NCBI GenBank assembly: GCA_963734085.1
Contig: CAVTFT010000017.1
Span: 434,001-498,000, forward strand
From: CAIWHR01 sp963734085
GTDB taxonomy: Bacteria; Pseudomonadota; Gammaproteobacteria; Burkholderiales; Casimicrobiaceae
Direction of reading: 5' to 3'
DNA: 64,000 bases
In this document: positions 17,583 through 25,225 of the stretch, piece after piece
Layout: every line of letters begins with the position of its first letter
How positions within the stretch are numbered: the first letter of the stretch is position 1
Notes under the pieces: model-generated
The model's input: only the letters and a program-made list of their open reading frames with translations
What the model was told of the DNA's origin: nothing
The model's database searches: none
Made by a program: the position numbers and the translations under genes

Positions 17583-17668
17583 TCGCCCAGCTGACACTGG
17601 ACCACAAATGGGTCGCCGACTGGGGAGTGATCCGCCGCACCCACGCGTGTTGGATGCTGAACGTCAAT
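17583..17668 (+). pseudogene. Integrase C-terminal relic
   Basis: The DNA closely matches the 3' end of the intact integrase (22769-22822): CAAATGGG, then GCCGACTGGGGA, then TGATCCG and CGCAC. In translation it gives ADWGVIRRTHACWM against ADWGMIRRTYARWM in the intact gene. Two bases are missing after CAAATGGG, causing a frameshift, and the catalytic Tyr codon has become His. It is the fossil of an older, related integrase. Confidence 0.65.
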
Positions 17669-17717
17669 AGAATCATAGCACCGCCTGTGTGCACGCCCTC
17701 GTGATCCTTGGAGGCAT

Positions 17718-18362
17718 ATGCGTACTCCTATGCCTATTCTCGAACAGATCGAAGTGCTACGCGGTTACCTCCGCACACTGCAAGCTGACTGCAATCATGC
17801 AATGCGCGAATCCAGCGCGCACTATCGCAAGCGTAGGGTATGTCCCTTTGCCGAGGAACTCCGGTGGCGCCGGATGCAACACGCGTGGGAGTTGCGCGAC
17901 GTCGGCAAGGCTTGTCTTGATGAACTCCGACACGCTCGCGTTCTATCGATCGCAGATTTTCTCCCCGGAGACCAGATTACGATGGAGGTCGTTCTGAAAG
18001 GACACGAGCGCCCACCAGAACGTTACTTGATTAGCGACGTTATCTGGTCAAAGCGAGACGAATACCACTATGAGGTGTGGCGGCTCACCAAAGCAGGCAG
18101 GCCCTACGAGCGGGGCGGACAGACTTGGCTAACACCTTCGAGACGGATACGCATCACGAAGTGTGAAGACGTGCTGCCTGAGGAGACCCGGCGACAATGC
18201 GCGGCTTTCGGAGCAGTGCAGACGTACTGCTTGAGGGAGCCCGTGATCGGGGCGACATCGAACATCTCATCAAATGGGTGCAGGAGCGACGCGCGCGAGG
18301 CTTCTTTTAGCGTGGCAGATGTCCCGCCACAATTGCCAGGCGGTGTCTGGTTTTGGGAGTGA
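17718..18362 (+). CDS. Hypothetical protein, unknown function
   Basis: A 214-aa soluble, charged protein with a GGAGG ribosome site just before the ATG. The N-terminal 70 residues are helical (LEQIEVLRGYLRTLQADCNH; RWRRMQHAWELRD). A beta-rich middle follows (GDQITMEVVLKGHERPPERY; EYHYEVWRLTKAGRPYERGG), and the C-terminal 50 residues are low in structure. I do not recognise a family. It sits among island fossils, so it is probably accessory. Confidence 0.55.
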   Translation: MRTPMPILEQIEVLRGYLRTLQADCNHAMRESSAHYRKRRVCPFAEELRWRRMQHAWELRDVGKACLDELRHARVLSIADFLPGDQITMEVVLKGHERPPERYLISDVIWSKRDEYHYEVWRLTKAGRPYERGGQTWLTPSRRIRITKCEDVLPEETRRQCAAFGAVQTYCLREPVIGATSNISSNGCRSDAREASFSVADVPPQLPGGVWFWE

Positions 18363-18509
18363 CAACCAACCGTAGTCGACCCTCTCCAAGTCCGCTCGCG
18401 CGATAGGATCATTGCCTCCGAGGTGGTAACTTTCAGGCGTTGAACAGCAGAACGATGGCCCTGCTCGGTGGTCTTTTGCCATCGCAAGTTCGAGCGGGGG
18501 AGTTACTTC

Positions 18510-18860
18510 ATGAAACCGAACGCAACGCGAACGTACAACCTGCTACCGTTCCAGGACCTTGAACCGAAGCGGTTCGAAGACCTGATCCGGCAGCTCGTCT
18601 ACGACTTTCGTCCTTAGCGTCGGCTGGAGGCGACCGGCCGGGCTGGCTCCGATGACGGCTTCGATGCCCGAGGCACGGAGATCGTCGAACCATCGGTGCA
18701 AGTCGCCGGGCTCGATCTTCGTGGCGACAACGGTATCGTCGCGATGTGCACTCGCGGCCGCGAGCAACAGTCTGTTCTCATTCTTGATCTGCCGCTGCCA
18801 TGGCCCAGGCCCGTGGGGGCCGAGTGGATCGACGCGTACCGTCACTGGATCGAGGGCTGA
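18510..18860 (+). pseudogene. Amber-interrupted fragment of a nuclease/NTPase-like protein
   Basis: A frame starts at the ATG with GGGGGAG upstream and reads MKPNATRTYNLLPFQDLEPK, then RFEDLIRQLVYDFRP. A TAG (18615-18617) replaces what is probably a Trp codon, and the frame then continues RRLEATGRAGSDDGFDARGT. This is the start of a family of restriction-endonuclease-like/NTPase proteins that normally run several hundred residues. After about residue 55 the sequence turns into an unrelated-looking tail (ILDLPLPWPRP, EWIDAYRHWIEG) and stops, so it is a chimeric relic. Confidence 0.6.
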
Positions 18861-19087
18861 CCACGCGCTCGGATCGGCGCTTTTGAGGCGGGCGAAAGCC
18901 GGGGATTTGGGCAGCTCGCTTCTTCCGAAAAGCGCCCGCGGTCTCCGAAAAGTGCCCGCAACGCAGTGCGTAGTTCGAACCTTGCCCGCCGAGCGGCTGC
19001 CATAGCCTTGACCGTGCGGACATTCTTCGGATACTATGCTTTCTGGCGGCCGTTTTTCAGACGCCGCAGCCATTTTTCGGAGCGGTT

Positions 19088-20602
19088 GTGGCTACTGAGC
19101 CTGTCGGGTACGCCTATCTAATCGCCAGAGAAGGTCTCGCGGCGCTGCCCTTGGACCAAACAGCGGTCATCGACACCGCGGTCAAGGGGCGCACTCGCGT
19201 GAACCGCGGCGACCAAGTTGTCCTGCAGTTTGAGAGCAGGTATCGGCCCGCGCCCACGCTGCGGACGCACGTGCAATTCGCGCTCCGTTACGAGGGTATC
19301 AACCTGCAAGTCCTGGCCCTGCTCTTCGCGGCCGTGGGCGGCGAGGAAGTCGATGCGTGGCTCGCCGACCAGCCGGAGTCCGCTTATGCCCGGTGCACCG
19401 CGTTCCTCTACGAGTGGCTGACCGGCAACACGCTCACCGCCAGCGCCAATGCCAAGACGGCGTTCGTGCCAGTGCTCAATCCCAAGCTGCAGTTCGAGTT
19501 CGCCCATGGCACCCGCAACGCCAAGTTCCGCGTCATCGACAATCTGCCGGGCACCCCGAGTTTCTGTCCGCTGGTGCGCAAGACGCCGTTTCTGGAGGAG
19601 ATGCAGGCCAAGGGCTTGCACGACCACATCGCGGCCACGTTGCGCCGGTATGACCCGGACTTGCTCCGGCGTGCGGCCGCATACCTCTACCTGAAGGAAA
19701 CGCATTCCTCGTTCGAGGTGGAGCACGAACATCCGAGTCCCAGCCGGGCGCAGCGGTTCGCCGACCTATTGCGCGAAGCGCAAAGCGGAACGCCGCTGAA
19801 CGAGGAGCGGCTGGTCGAGTTGCAAAACGCCGTGGTGGACCCCCGGTTCCGTGAAGTTGGCTATCGGGTCACGCAAAACTGGGTGGGTGATGATTTAGGC
19901 TACCGCAAGCGGGTGGCGTTCGTGCCACCGCGTCCGGAGGACGTCGCCTCCTTGATGGAGGGGCTCCTGGCTTTGGCCGAACGCCAGCGCCACGCGCCGA
20001 CGGCACTCGACCCAGTGGTGGCCGCGGCGGCACTCGCTTTCGGCTTTGTCTTCATTCATCCATTCCTGGATGGGAATGGTCGCCTGCACCGCTACCTGAT
20101 TCACGAGGCGCTGGCCACGGCCGGGTTCACGCCGCAGGGAGTCATCCTGCCCGTTTCCGCGGTCATCCTGGCCGAGCTCCAGCGCTACGAGGAGGTGCTC
20201 CGGCACTTCTCGCAGGCGGTAATGGAACGGACCGAGTATGTACCCGATGGCGCTGCCGCGCAGGGCAATGATGCGGTGTACTTCCGGTACTTCGACGCCA
20301 CCGAGCAGGCGCAGTACCTCTATCACGCCCTCGACCGTACCGTGTGTCACGACCTGCCGCAAGAAATCGACTTCCTGCTGGGGTTTGACCGGGCGCGCGC
20401 GGTGCTCAACACGCTGGCCGACTGGCCAGCACACTCCGCGGATTTGTTCATTCGGGTGGTCCACCAGAACAAGGGGCGGCTTTCCGCAGCCAAGCGCGAG
20501 TCCCACTTCTCCTGGATGAGTGCGGCGGAAATCGCGGCGGCCGAAGCGGCCGTGATGGACGCTTTTGCGCCTCCGGACGCTGCGGCCCCAAGCGATGCCT
20601 AA
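19088..20602 (+). CDS. Fic-domain protein (putative AMP transferase)
   Basis: A 504-aa protein starting at GTG with GGAG five bases upstream. The C-terminal half carries the complete Fic motif FIHPFLDGNGRLHR (residues 322-335, catalytic His324), preceded by the flap region. Fic enzymes usually transfer AMP to target Ser/Thr/Tyr. An upstream SSFEVEHE resembles the (S/T)xxxE(G/N) inhibitory helix of class II Fic proteins but lacks the final G/N. The N-terminal 180 residues are of no known type to me. No separate antitoxin lies next to it. Confidence 0.85.
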   Translation: MATEPVGYAYLIAREGLAALPLDQTAVIDTAVKGRTRVNRGDQVVLQFESRYRPAPTLRTHVQFALRYEGINLQVLALLFAAVGGEEVDAWLADQPESAYARCTAFLYEWLTGNTLTASANAKTAFVPVLNPKLQFEFAHGTRNAKFRVIDNLPGTPSFCPLVRKTPFLEEMQAKGLHDHIAATLRRYDPDLLRRAAAYLYLKETHSSFEVEHEHPSPSRAQRFADLLREAQSGTPLNEERLVELQNAVVDPRFREVGYRVTQNWVGDDLGYRKRVAFVPPRPEDVASLMEGLLALAERQRHAPTALDPVVAAAALAFGFVFIHPFLDGNGRLHRYLIHEALATAGFTPQGVILPVSAVILAELQRYEEVLRHFSQAVMERTEYVPDGAAAQGNDAVYFRYFDATEQAQYLYHALDRTVCHDLPQEIDFLLGFDRARAVLNTLADWPAHSADLFIRVVHQNKGRLSAAKRESHFSWMSAAEIAAAEAAVMDAFAPPDAAAPSDA

Positions 20603-21576
20603 CTGCCCGATATCTCTGCCGTCACGCGCGTCGGCGACAATCAAGAAGACGGCGCGAATGTAATCGAGCGCTTGCTCGACTGCGAATTCAGGACGTCCGG
20701 CAGGTCTCGCGATTTCGTGATTTGCGCGCGCCCTAGTGAACAGATGGCCAGCCGCCAGACTGCGTGCCTGACGACCTGTTCGCTTGCGGGAAAACCGATG
20801 GAGGTAGCGATGCGAGACATGGGCTTTCGGCATCCGGTCGCACTGCAGGCACACTCCATTGCGACTACAGTGCGACTTGACCGTTCCCCCAACCAGCCCT
20901 GCATGGTCGAACGCGTACCTGGGTCGCACTCCAGGGCGATGCGATCGCTCGGAATACCGCCCGATCGCAATCGTAGTGATCGGAAGCGATTCCGATCTCG
21001 TCGCGCAAGCGACTTAGGTTGTGCGTTCGGTCTAGCTCCCGAGCATAGCTGGCGCTGTCGGATCGCAAGGTCTGGCGGTGCTCGGTGATGTGCCTTCGGC
21101 CATGCCTCGTGCATGGACTCGACGGTTCGTCACGCAGCAAGGCCCTCAGTTCGCAAGGACCGGGGGCTTTTTCTTTTCGTCTCCCGCAATGTGATCAGCG
21201 TCGGACCGCCGTCGCGCGGGGCCCTTTTGCAGCTGACGGCGTCGCCGCTACAGGTAGCGACGATCACGCGCCGGTCATCGCAGCCGCATTTGGCAGATCC
21301 CTTTCGCTTCTCGACATTCAGCGCCGAGTTGTTTGCTGATGCGTGCCGACGGCTCCATGCCGCCATGCGGTGCAGCACAACTGGTCAGCCGTGCGCAACC
21401 AGATCAAGACCGCTACGTTGGCAAAGGAATTTCGCTGAGCTTTAGTGGAAGTGGCAAGGCAGGTTGAACAAGTATCGATTAACGCACTAGCAGGAGGCAT
21501 GATGAGTAAACGATGGAGTCGCTCGAGTCGCGGCGTGACTTCGCGCGCGTAGGGCGAAGAACTCAGTTCCTCCGCC
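20603..21576. other. Long gene-free stretch before the excisionase
   Basis: About 970 bases without a convincing gene: the open frames overlap each other and lack ribosome sites. It contains an intrinsic terminator (21142-21177) and some short repeat-like phrases (about 20930-20960). It may be eroded island cargo. Confidence 0.4.
21142..21177 (+). terminator. Intrinsic terminator
   Basis: The stem GCCCTCAGTTC / GGACCGGGGGC (one mismatch, two G-T pairs, loop GCAA) is followed by TTTTTCTTTT. No gene lies directly before it, so it may have belonged to deleted cargo. Confidence 0.6.
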
Positions 21577-21834
21577 ATGCGTTACGTCACGATCGAAAAG
21601 GCGTCGGATCTTACCGGGTATACCCCTGATGCCATCCGGTCTAAGATCAAGCGTGGCGACTGGCTGGAGGGGGCCGTATGGCAGCGTGCGCCGGACGGTC
21701 GGGTACTGATTGACTTGCAGGGATACGAGAAATGGGTAGAGGGAAGCTTGCAACACCTGGCGTGCGGGTTCGGACCGCGCAATCGATCGAGATCGACTTC
21801 TACTATCGCGGAGTCCGCTGCCGAGAGCGATTAA
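21577..21834 (+). CDS. Excisionase-like protein
   Basis: An 85-aa protein. MRYVTIEKASDLTGYTPDAI, then RSKIKRGDWLEGAVWQRAPD and GYEKWVEG, is the winged-helix excisionase pattern found immediately before DUF3596-type integrases. Its last third overlaps the integrase start by 103 bases in another frame. Excisionases bend the att DNA and steer the integrase towards excision. No good ribosome site is visible. Confidence 0.75.
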   Translation: MRYVTIEKASDLTGYTPDAIRSKIKRGDWLEGAVWQRAPDGRVLIDLQGYEKWVEGSLQHLACGFGPRNRSRSTSTIAESAAESD

Positions 21835-22919
21835 AGCTGGCGCCAAACACGGCGAATCGGCGCTATGCGAGCCGACTCAAGGCGGAAATCGAGAGCCGGA
21901 TCGCGCGCGGCGAGTTCAACTACGCCGAGTTCTTTCCCGATTCGCCGCGAGCGCGGACCCTGTCGCGCCGCGCCGGCGACGCGATAATGGTGCGCGAGGT
22001 GTTACGCCGGTACATCGACACCACCGAGCGCTCTCTACAGCGTTCCACGTGGCTCGATTACAAGCGAAGCGTCGATTCGAAGCTGATCCCGGCATTTGGC
22101 GATCTGCATCTGACGGAGCTCACGCGCGCCAAGCTGCGCGAGTGGGCATCGGGTCTCGACGTCACTCCAAAGCGCCTGGCAAACATTCTGTTGCCGCTGC
22201 GGGCGGTGCTCAAAGACGCTGCAGCCGACGAGATCATCGACCGCAACGTGCTGCACGGCTGGAAGCCCGAAATCAAGGCCAAGCTGCGCGACGAGACCGC
22301 GATCGATCCATTCACGCCCGATGAGATCCGGCTGATCTGCGCCTCGTGCGACGGCCAGGTACGGAACCTCGTGCAGTTCGGGTTTTGGACCGGTGTGCGC
22401 ACGAGCGAGCTATTCGCGCTGCGCTGGTCGGATGTCGACTGGCGGCATGGATCGGTGCGCGTGCAGCGAGCGCGCGTGCGCGGTGAAATCAAGACCACGA
22501 AGACCGCGGCGGGCGTGCGCGATGTCAAGCTGTTGCCGCCGGCGCTCGAGGCGCTACAGGCGCAACGAACGCATACTGAATTACTTGGTGGCGAGATTTT
22601 CCACGACACCAGAACCAATGCGCCATGGCTGGGCGATCAGGCGCTCAGATTGGGACCATGGCGTCGTGCGCTACGCGCTGCTGGGGTGCGCTACCGCTAT
22701 CCGTATCAGATGCGGCACACGTACGCGAGCATGATGCTGTCGGCGGGTGAGAATCCGGCATGGATCGCTCGACAAATGGGCCACGCCGACTGGGGAATGA
22801 TCCGTCGCACGTACGCGCGATGGATGCCAGATGTGGAGCCGAACGCCGGAGAAAAAGCTTCGTCTTGGTGGGCCAAAAATACTGCTCAAAAATTAAGCAA
22901 ACCTGTGACCAAAAAGTGA
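21732..22919 (+). CDS. Genomic-island tyrosine integrase (DUF3596 arm domain)
   Basis: A 395-aa site-specific recombinase. The N-terminal arm-binding domain (about residues 8-45, TPGVRVRTAQSIEIDFYYRG) is DUF3596-like. A SAM-like core-binding domain spans about residues 85-180. The catalytic domain has FGFWTGVRTSELFALRWSD (Arg), QMRHTYASMML (His-Arg), GHADWG and RRTYARWM (Tyr). The stop lies about 85 bases from the 3' end of tRNA-Ser, the standard arrangement for an island integrated into a tRNA 3' end. It overlaps its excisionase gene. Confidence 0.92.
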   Translation: MGRGKLATPGVRVRTAQSIEIDFYYRGVRCRERLKLAPNTANRRYASRLKAEIESRIARGEFNYAEFFPDSPRARTLSRRAGDAIMVREVLRRYIDTTERSLQRSTWLDYKRSVDSKLIPAFGDLHLTELTRAKLREWASGLDVTPKRLANILLPLRAVLKDAAADEIIDRNVLHGWKPEIKAKLRDETAIDPFTPDEIRLICASCDGQVRNLVQFGFWTGVRTSELFALRWSDVDWRHGSVRVQRARVRGEIKTTKTAAGVRDVKLLPPALEALQAQRTHTELLGGEIFHDTRTNAPWLGDQALRLGPWRRALRAAGVRYRYPYQMRHTYASMMLSAGENPAWIARQMGHADWGMIRRTYARWMPDVEPNAGEKASSWWAKNTAQKLSKPVTKK

Positions 22920-23004
22920 CCAAGCGATGCCCAAACAGGCCCAAAAGTGACCAAAATATGGTCACAACTTATTTTTAACTAATTGATTTATAATGATGTA
23001 TTGG

Positions 23005-23092
23005 CGGAGAGGGCGGGATTCGAACCCGCGTTAGGGGATTACCCTAAACACGCTTTCCAGGCGTGCGACTTAAACCGCTCATCCACCTCTCC
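23005..23092 (-). tRNA. tRNA-Ser(GGA)
   Basis: The minus strand reads GGAGAGGTGGATGAGCGGTT and so on, with acceptor pairs GGAGAGG/CCTCTCC, an anticodon loop CTGGAAA (anticodon GGA), a long class II variable arm (GTTTAGGGTAATCCCCTAAC) and a T arm GCGGGTTCGAATCCCGC. An encoded CCA follows at 23002-23004. Its 3' end faces the integrase and is the presumed attachment site of the island to the left. Confidence 0.97.
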
Positions 23093-23200
23093 GGTGGCGG
23101 CATTTTACCGTAACGAACTTTCCACCCGCGCAGCGCCGCGACTGGCCTTCTCGACGACGCGTCCGCTCATTCGCGCAACGCATTCAAATTGGACGCCGCG

Positions 23201-23611
23201 CTACGGTTTCACGATCTGCTCTCGCCCATCTTCATTCTTCAGCGTCAACGAGCTGACCGTCCCATTTGCGCCCAGTTGCACGTACGTCTCTTTCGTGCCC
23301 GTGGGGCCGACGAGCGCCAATCCGGCGGACTGCTCCGATGCGCCAATCTTGACCGAGGGACGCCCGCGCTCGGTGATCAGGCGCAGTAACACCGTCTCGG
23401 CATAACGCTCGCCGTCCTTCTGTGTGCTCGCAGGCAGCACATTGATGCTCGCGCGGACCTTTCCCCGATCATCGACGATCTCGAGCGCGCGACCGCGCAA
23501 TACCGGCGCAACGTCCTCGGCAGCGACCGCGGGACGCATCTGCGCGAGCGCAACAATCAGAAGCACGAGGTTCACGAGCGTAAGCGCCACGAGCAGCGGC
23601 TGAATCTTCAT
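23201..23611 (-). CDS. Exported or membrane-anchored small protein, unknown function
   Basis: A 136-aa protein with an N-terminal hydrophobic segment (LLVALTLVNLVLLIVALAQM) acting as an anchor or signal. A beta-rich domain follows with repeated strand-turn units (GRALEIVDDRGKVRASINVL; PSVKIGASEQSAGLALVGPT; VSSLTLKNEDGREQIVKP). The start at 23611 has GGAGGA upstream. It reads away from the promoter region shared with the gene at 23763. No named family is recognised. Confidence 0.7.
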   Translation of the reverse strand: MKIQPLLVALTLVNLVLLIVALAQMRPAVAAEDVAPVLRGRALEIVDDRGKVRASINVLPASTQKDGERYAETVLLRLITERGRPSVKIGASEQSAGLALVGPTGTKETYVQLGANGTVSSLTLKNEDGREQIVKP

Positions 23612-23762
23612 GAGCGTTCCTCCGTAACAGGGTATTGAAGAATGCCGTGCCCGGAACGATCGGGCTTCGCGGCAGTCCCTATAAAATCCGTCCAGCAGCG
23701 ATGCCCAAACGCGGCCCGCGACTTCCATGATTCGATCCCTCTTGGCCGGCAGCCCTTAGCCG

Positions 23763-24641
23763 ATGTACGACCGCTACGCCCGTCCCCGCGACGACCTCGT
23801 CACGATCCCCCGCGTTTGGGTGACGTTCGCGCTGTCGGTCCTCGTCCATGGCGTGGCGCTTTGGCTGATCGTGCCGCAGCTGCCGCTGCTCTCGCCGGGG
23901 GCGGAGGAAGCCCAGGCAACCGACCGGTTGCAGGTGCAGCTCGCTGCACTGCCTCCGCCCGCGCCGGCACCGCTGCCGCAACCCAGCCTGCCGGCACCCG
24001 CCCGGGAGTCACGGGCGATCCTGTCCGCGCGCCCGCGCCCGCGCAATGCGCCGCCGCCCGAGACGCCGCCGGTGCTGGTCGTGCCGCCGCACGACGTTCC
24101 AAAAATGCCAACTCCACCGCCGCCAGCGCCTCCGGCCGTCGCCGCGCCGGCGCAACCCGCTCCGCCGGTCGCCGGTGATCTGTCGTCGCTGATTGCGTCG
24201 CGGCGTCGTGCGCGCGGCGAGTCTCCGGTGCAGGTCGAGAGCGACAGCGAGCGTCGCGATCGCATGGTCGTCGCCAGCATGCCGGCGACGCAGAGCCCGA
24301 TCGCCGGCCGCCAGATGAAGCGAGGGGGCGGGCTGTTCGAGATCACGCGGATGACCTACGACGATGCGCAGTTCCTGTTCTTCGGCTGGAACAAGGACGC
24401 GGGAAGCAGGACCACGCAGGCGTACGACGTGCGACTCGGCAAAAACGCCGACATGCGCATCGCCGTCGTGCGCAAGATGATCGCGATCATCCGCGAGCAG
24501 GAGCCGGGCGATTTCGACTGGCAGTCGTGGCGGCTCAACCGTACCGTCACGCTGTCCGCCCGTCCGGAAGACAACACGGGGCTCGAGCAATTCCTGATGG
24601 AGGAGATGTTCGACGTCGAGGCCAAGGCGTCGTCTCGCTGA
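23763..24641 (+). CDS. TonB-like proline-rich inner-membrane protein
   Basis: A 292-aa protein with a short cytoplasmic N-terminus, one transmembrane helix (about residues 19-38, VWVTFALSVLVHGVALWLIV) and a long Pro/Ala-rich periplasm-spanning stretch (about 58-140). A folded C-terminus (about 185-292) follows (ITRMTYDDAQFLFFGWNKDA; QSWRLNRTVTLSARPEDN). The layout resembles TonB or TolA, but the C-terminus lacks a recognisable TonB motif and no ExbBD genes are near. It may be an envelope-spanning structural protein. Confidence 0.7.
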   Translation: MYDRYARPRDDLVTIPRVWVTFALSVLVHGVALWLIVPQLPLLSPGAEEAQATDRLQVQLAALPPPAPAPLPQPSLPAPARESRAILSARPRPRNAPPPETPPVLVVPPHDVPKMPTPPPPAPPAVAAPAQPAPPVAGDLSSLIASRRRARGESPVQVESDSERRDRMVVASMPATQSPIAGRQMKRGGGLFEITRMTYDDAQFLFFGWNKDAGSRTTQAYDVRLGKNADMRIAVVRKMIAIIREQEPGDFDWQSWRLNRTVTLSARPEDNTGLEQFLMEEMFDVEAKASSR

Positions 24642-24703
24642 GGTGGGTTGCGCGCGTCCCCAGGACTGACACCTGGACCAGCCGCGCCCGCGGTTCGCGC
24701 AGG

Positions 24704-25129
24704 TTACTTGCGCTTCGCTTTCAGCCGATCGATTTCCTCGAGCTGGAACTGCACGGCGGCGATCGCCCGTTTCTCTTCCCGCGTGAGATTGTTGTCGAGC
24801 TTCACGTGGTCGATCAGCACGCGCAATGCGTCGCCGATCTGTCCGAGCTGCTTGCCGTACGTGCCGACGTCCTGCAGGATTTCCTTCTCGAGCTCCGGGT
24901 CCGACGACTTGCCGAGGTTGATGTTGACGAGCCCGAACTGATTGCCGACAAGGCGCAGCATCAGCGTCCAGGGATCGATGATCTGATCGACATTGCCGGA
25001 CAGCGGCATCGCAAGGGCGCCGGACTTCGGCGTGGCTGCGCCGCTGCCAAACGCACCAGCAAATGGCCACATCCAGGGGAAGCTCGACCACGGTGCGGGT
25101 GGAGACGCGGCAAGAGTCAGGTCGGGCAT
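24704..25129 (-). CDS. Conserved small protein, unknown function
   Basis: A 141-aa protein. The start at 25129 has GGAAGGA upstream; the longer frame from 25171 does not. The N-terminal third is Ala/Pro/Trp-rich without a signal peptide. The rest is helical with a Lys/Glu-rich end (LTREEKRAIAAVQFQLEEID then RLKAKRK) and could form a coiled coil. I cannot name a family. It stands alone, convergent with the gene before it. Confidence 0.65.
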   Translation of the reverse strand: MPDLTLAASPPAPWSSFPWMWPFAGAFGSGAATPKSGALAMPLSGNVDQIIDPWTLMLRLVGNQFGLVNINLGKSSDPELEKEILQDVGTYGKQLGQIGDALRVLIDHVKLDNNLTREEKRAIAAVQFQLEEIDRLKAKRK

Positions 25130-25225
25130 CGTCGTTCCTTCCATTGGAGTTCCAGCGGGTCGCTGTGGCAATAGCCTAGCAGGCTAATTGCCCCGGCGCG
25201 ATGCGCCGATCTTCGAATGCCGGAT

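Noticed and set aside
1..22980. Second attachment site (copy of the tRNA-Ser 3' end) in the left half
   Set aside because: No match to the tRNA 3' sequence (GGCGGAGAGGGCGGGATTCG on the plus strand) was found by eye.
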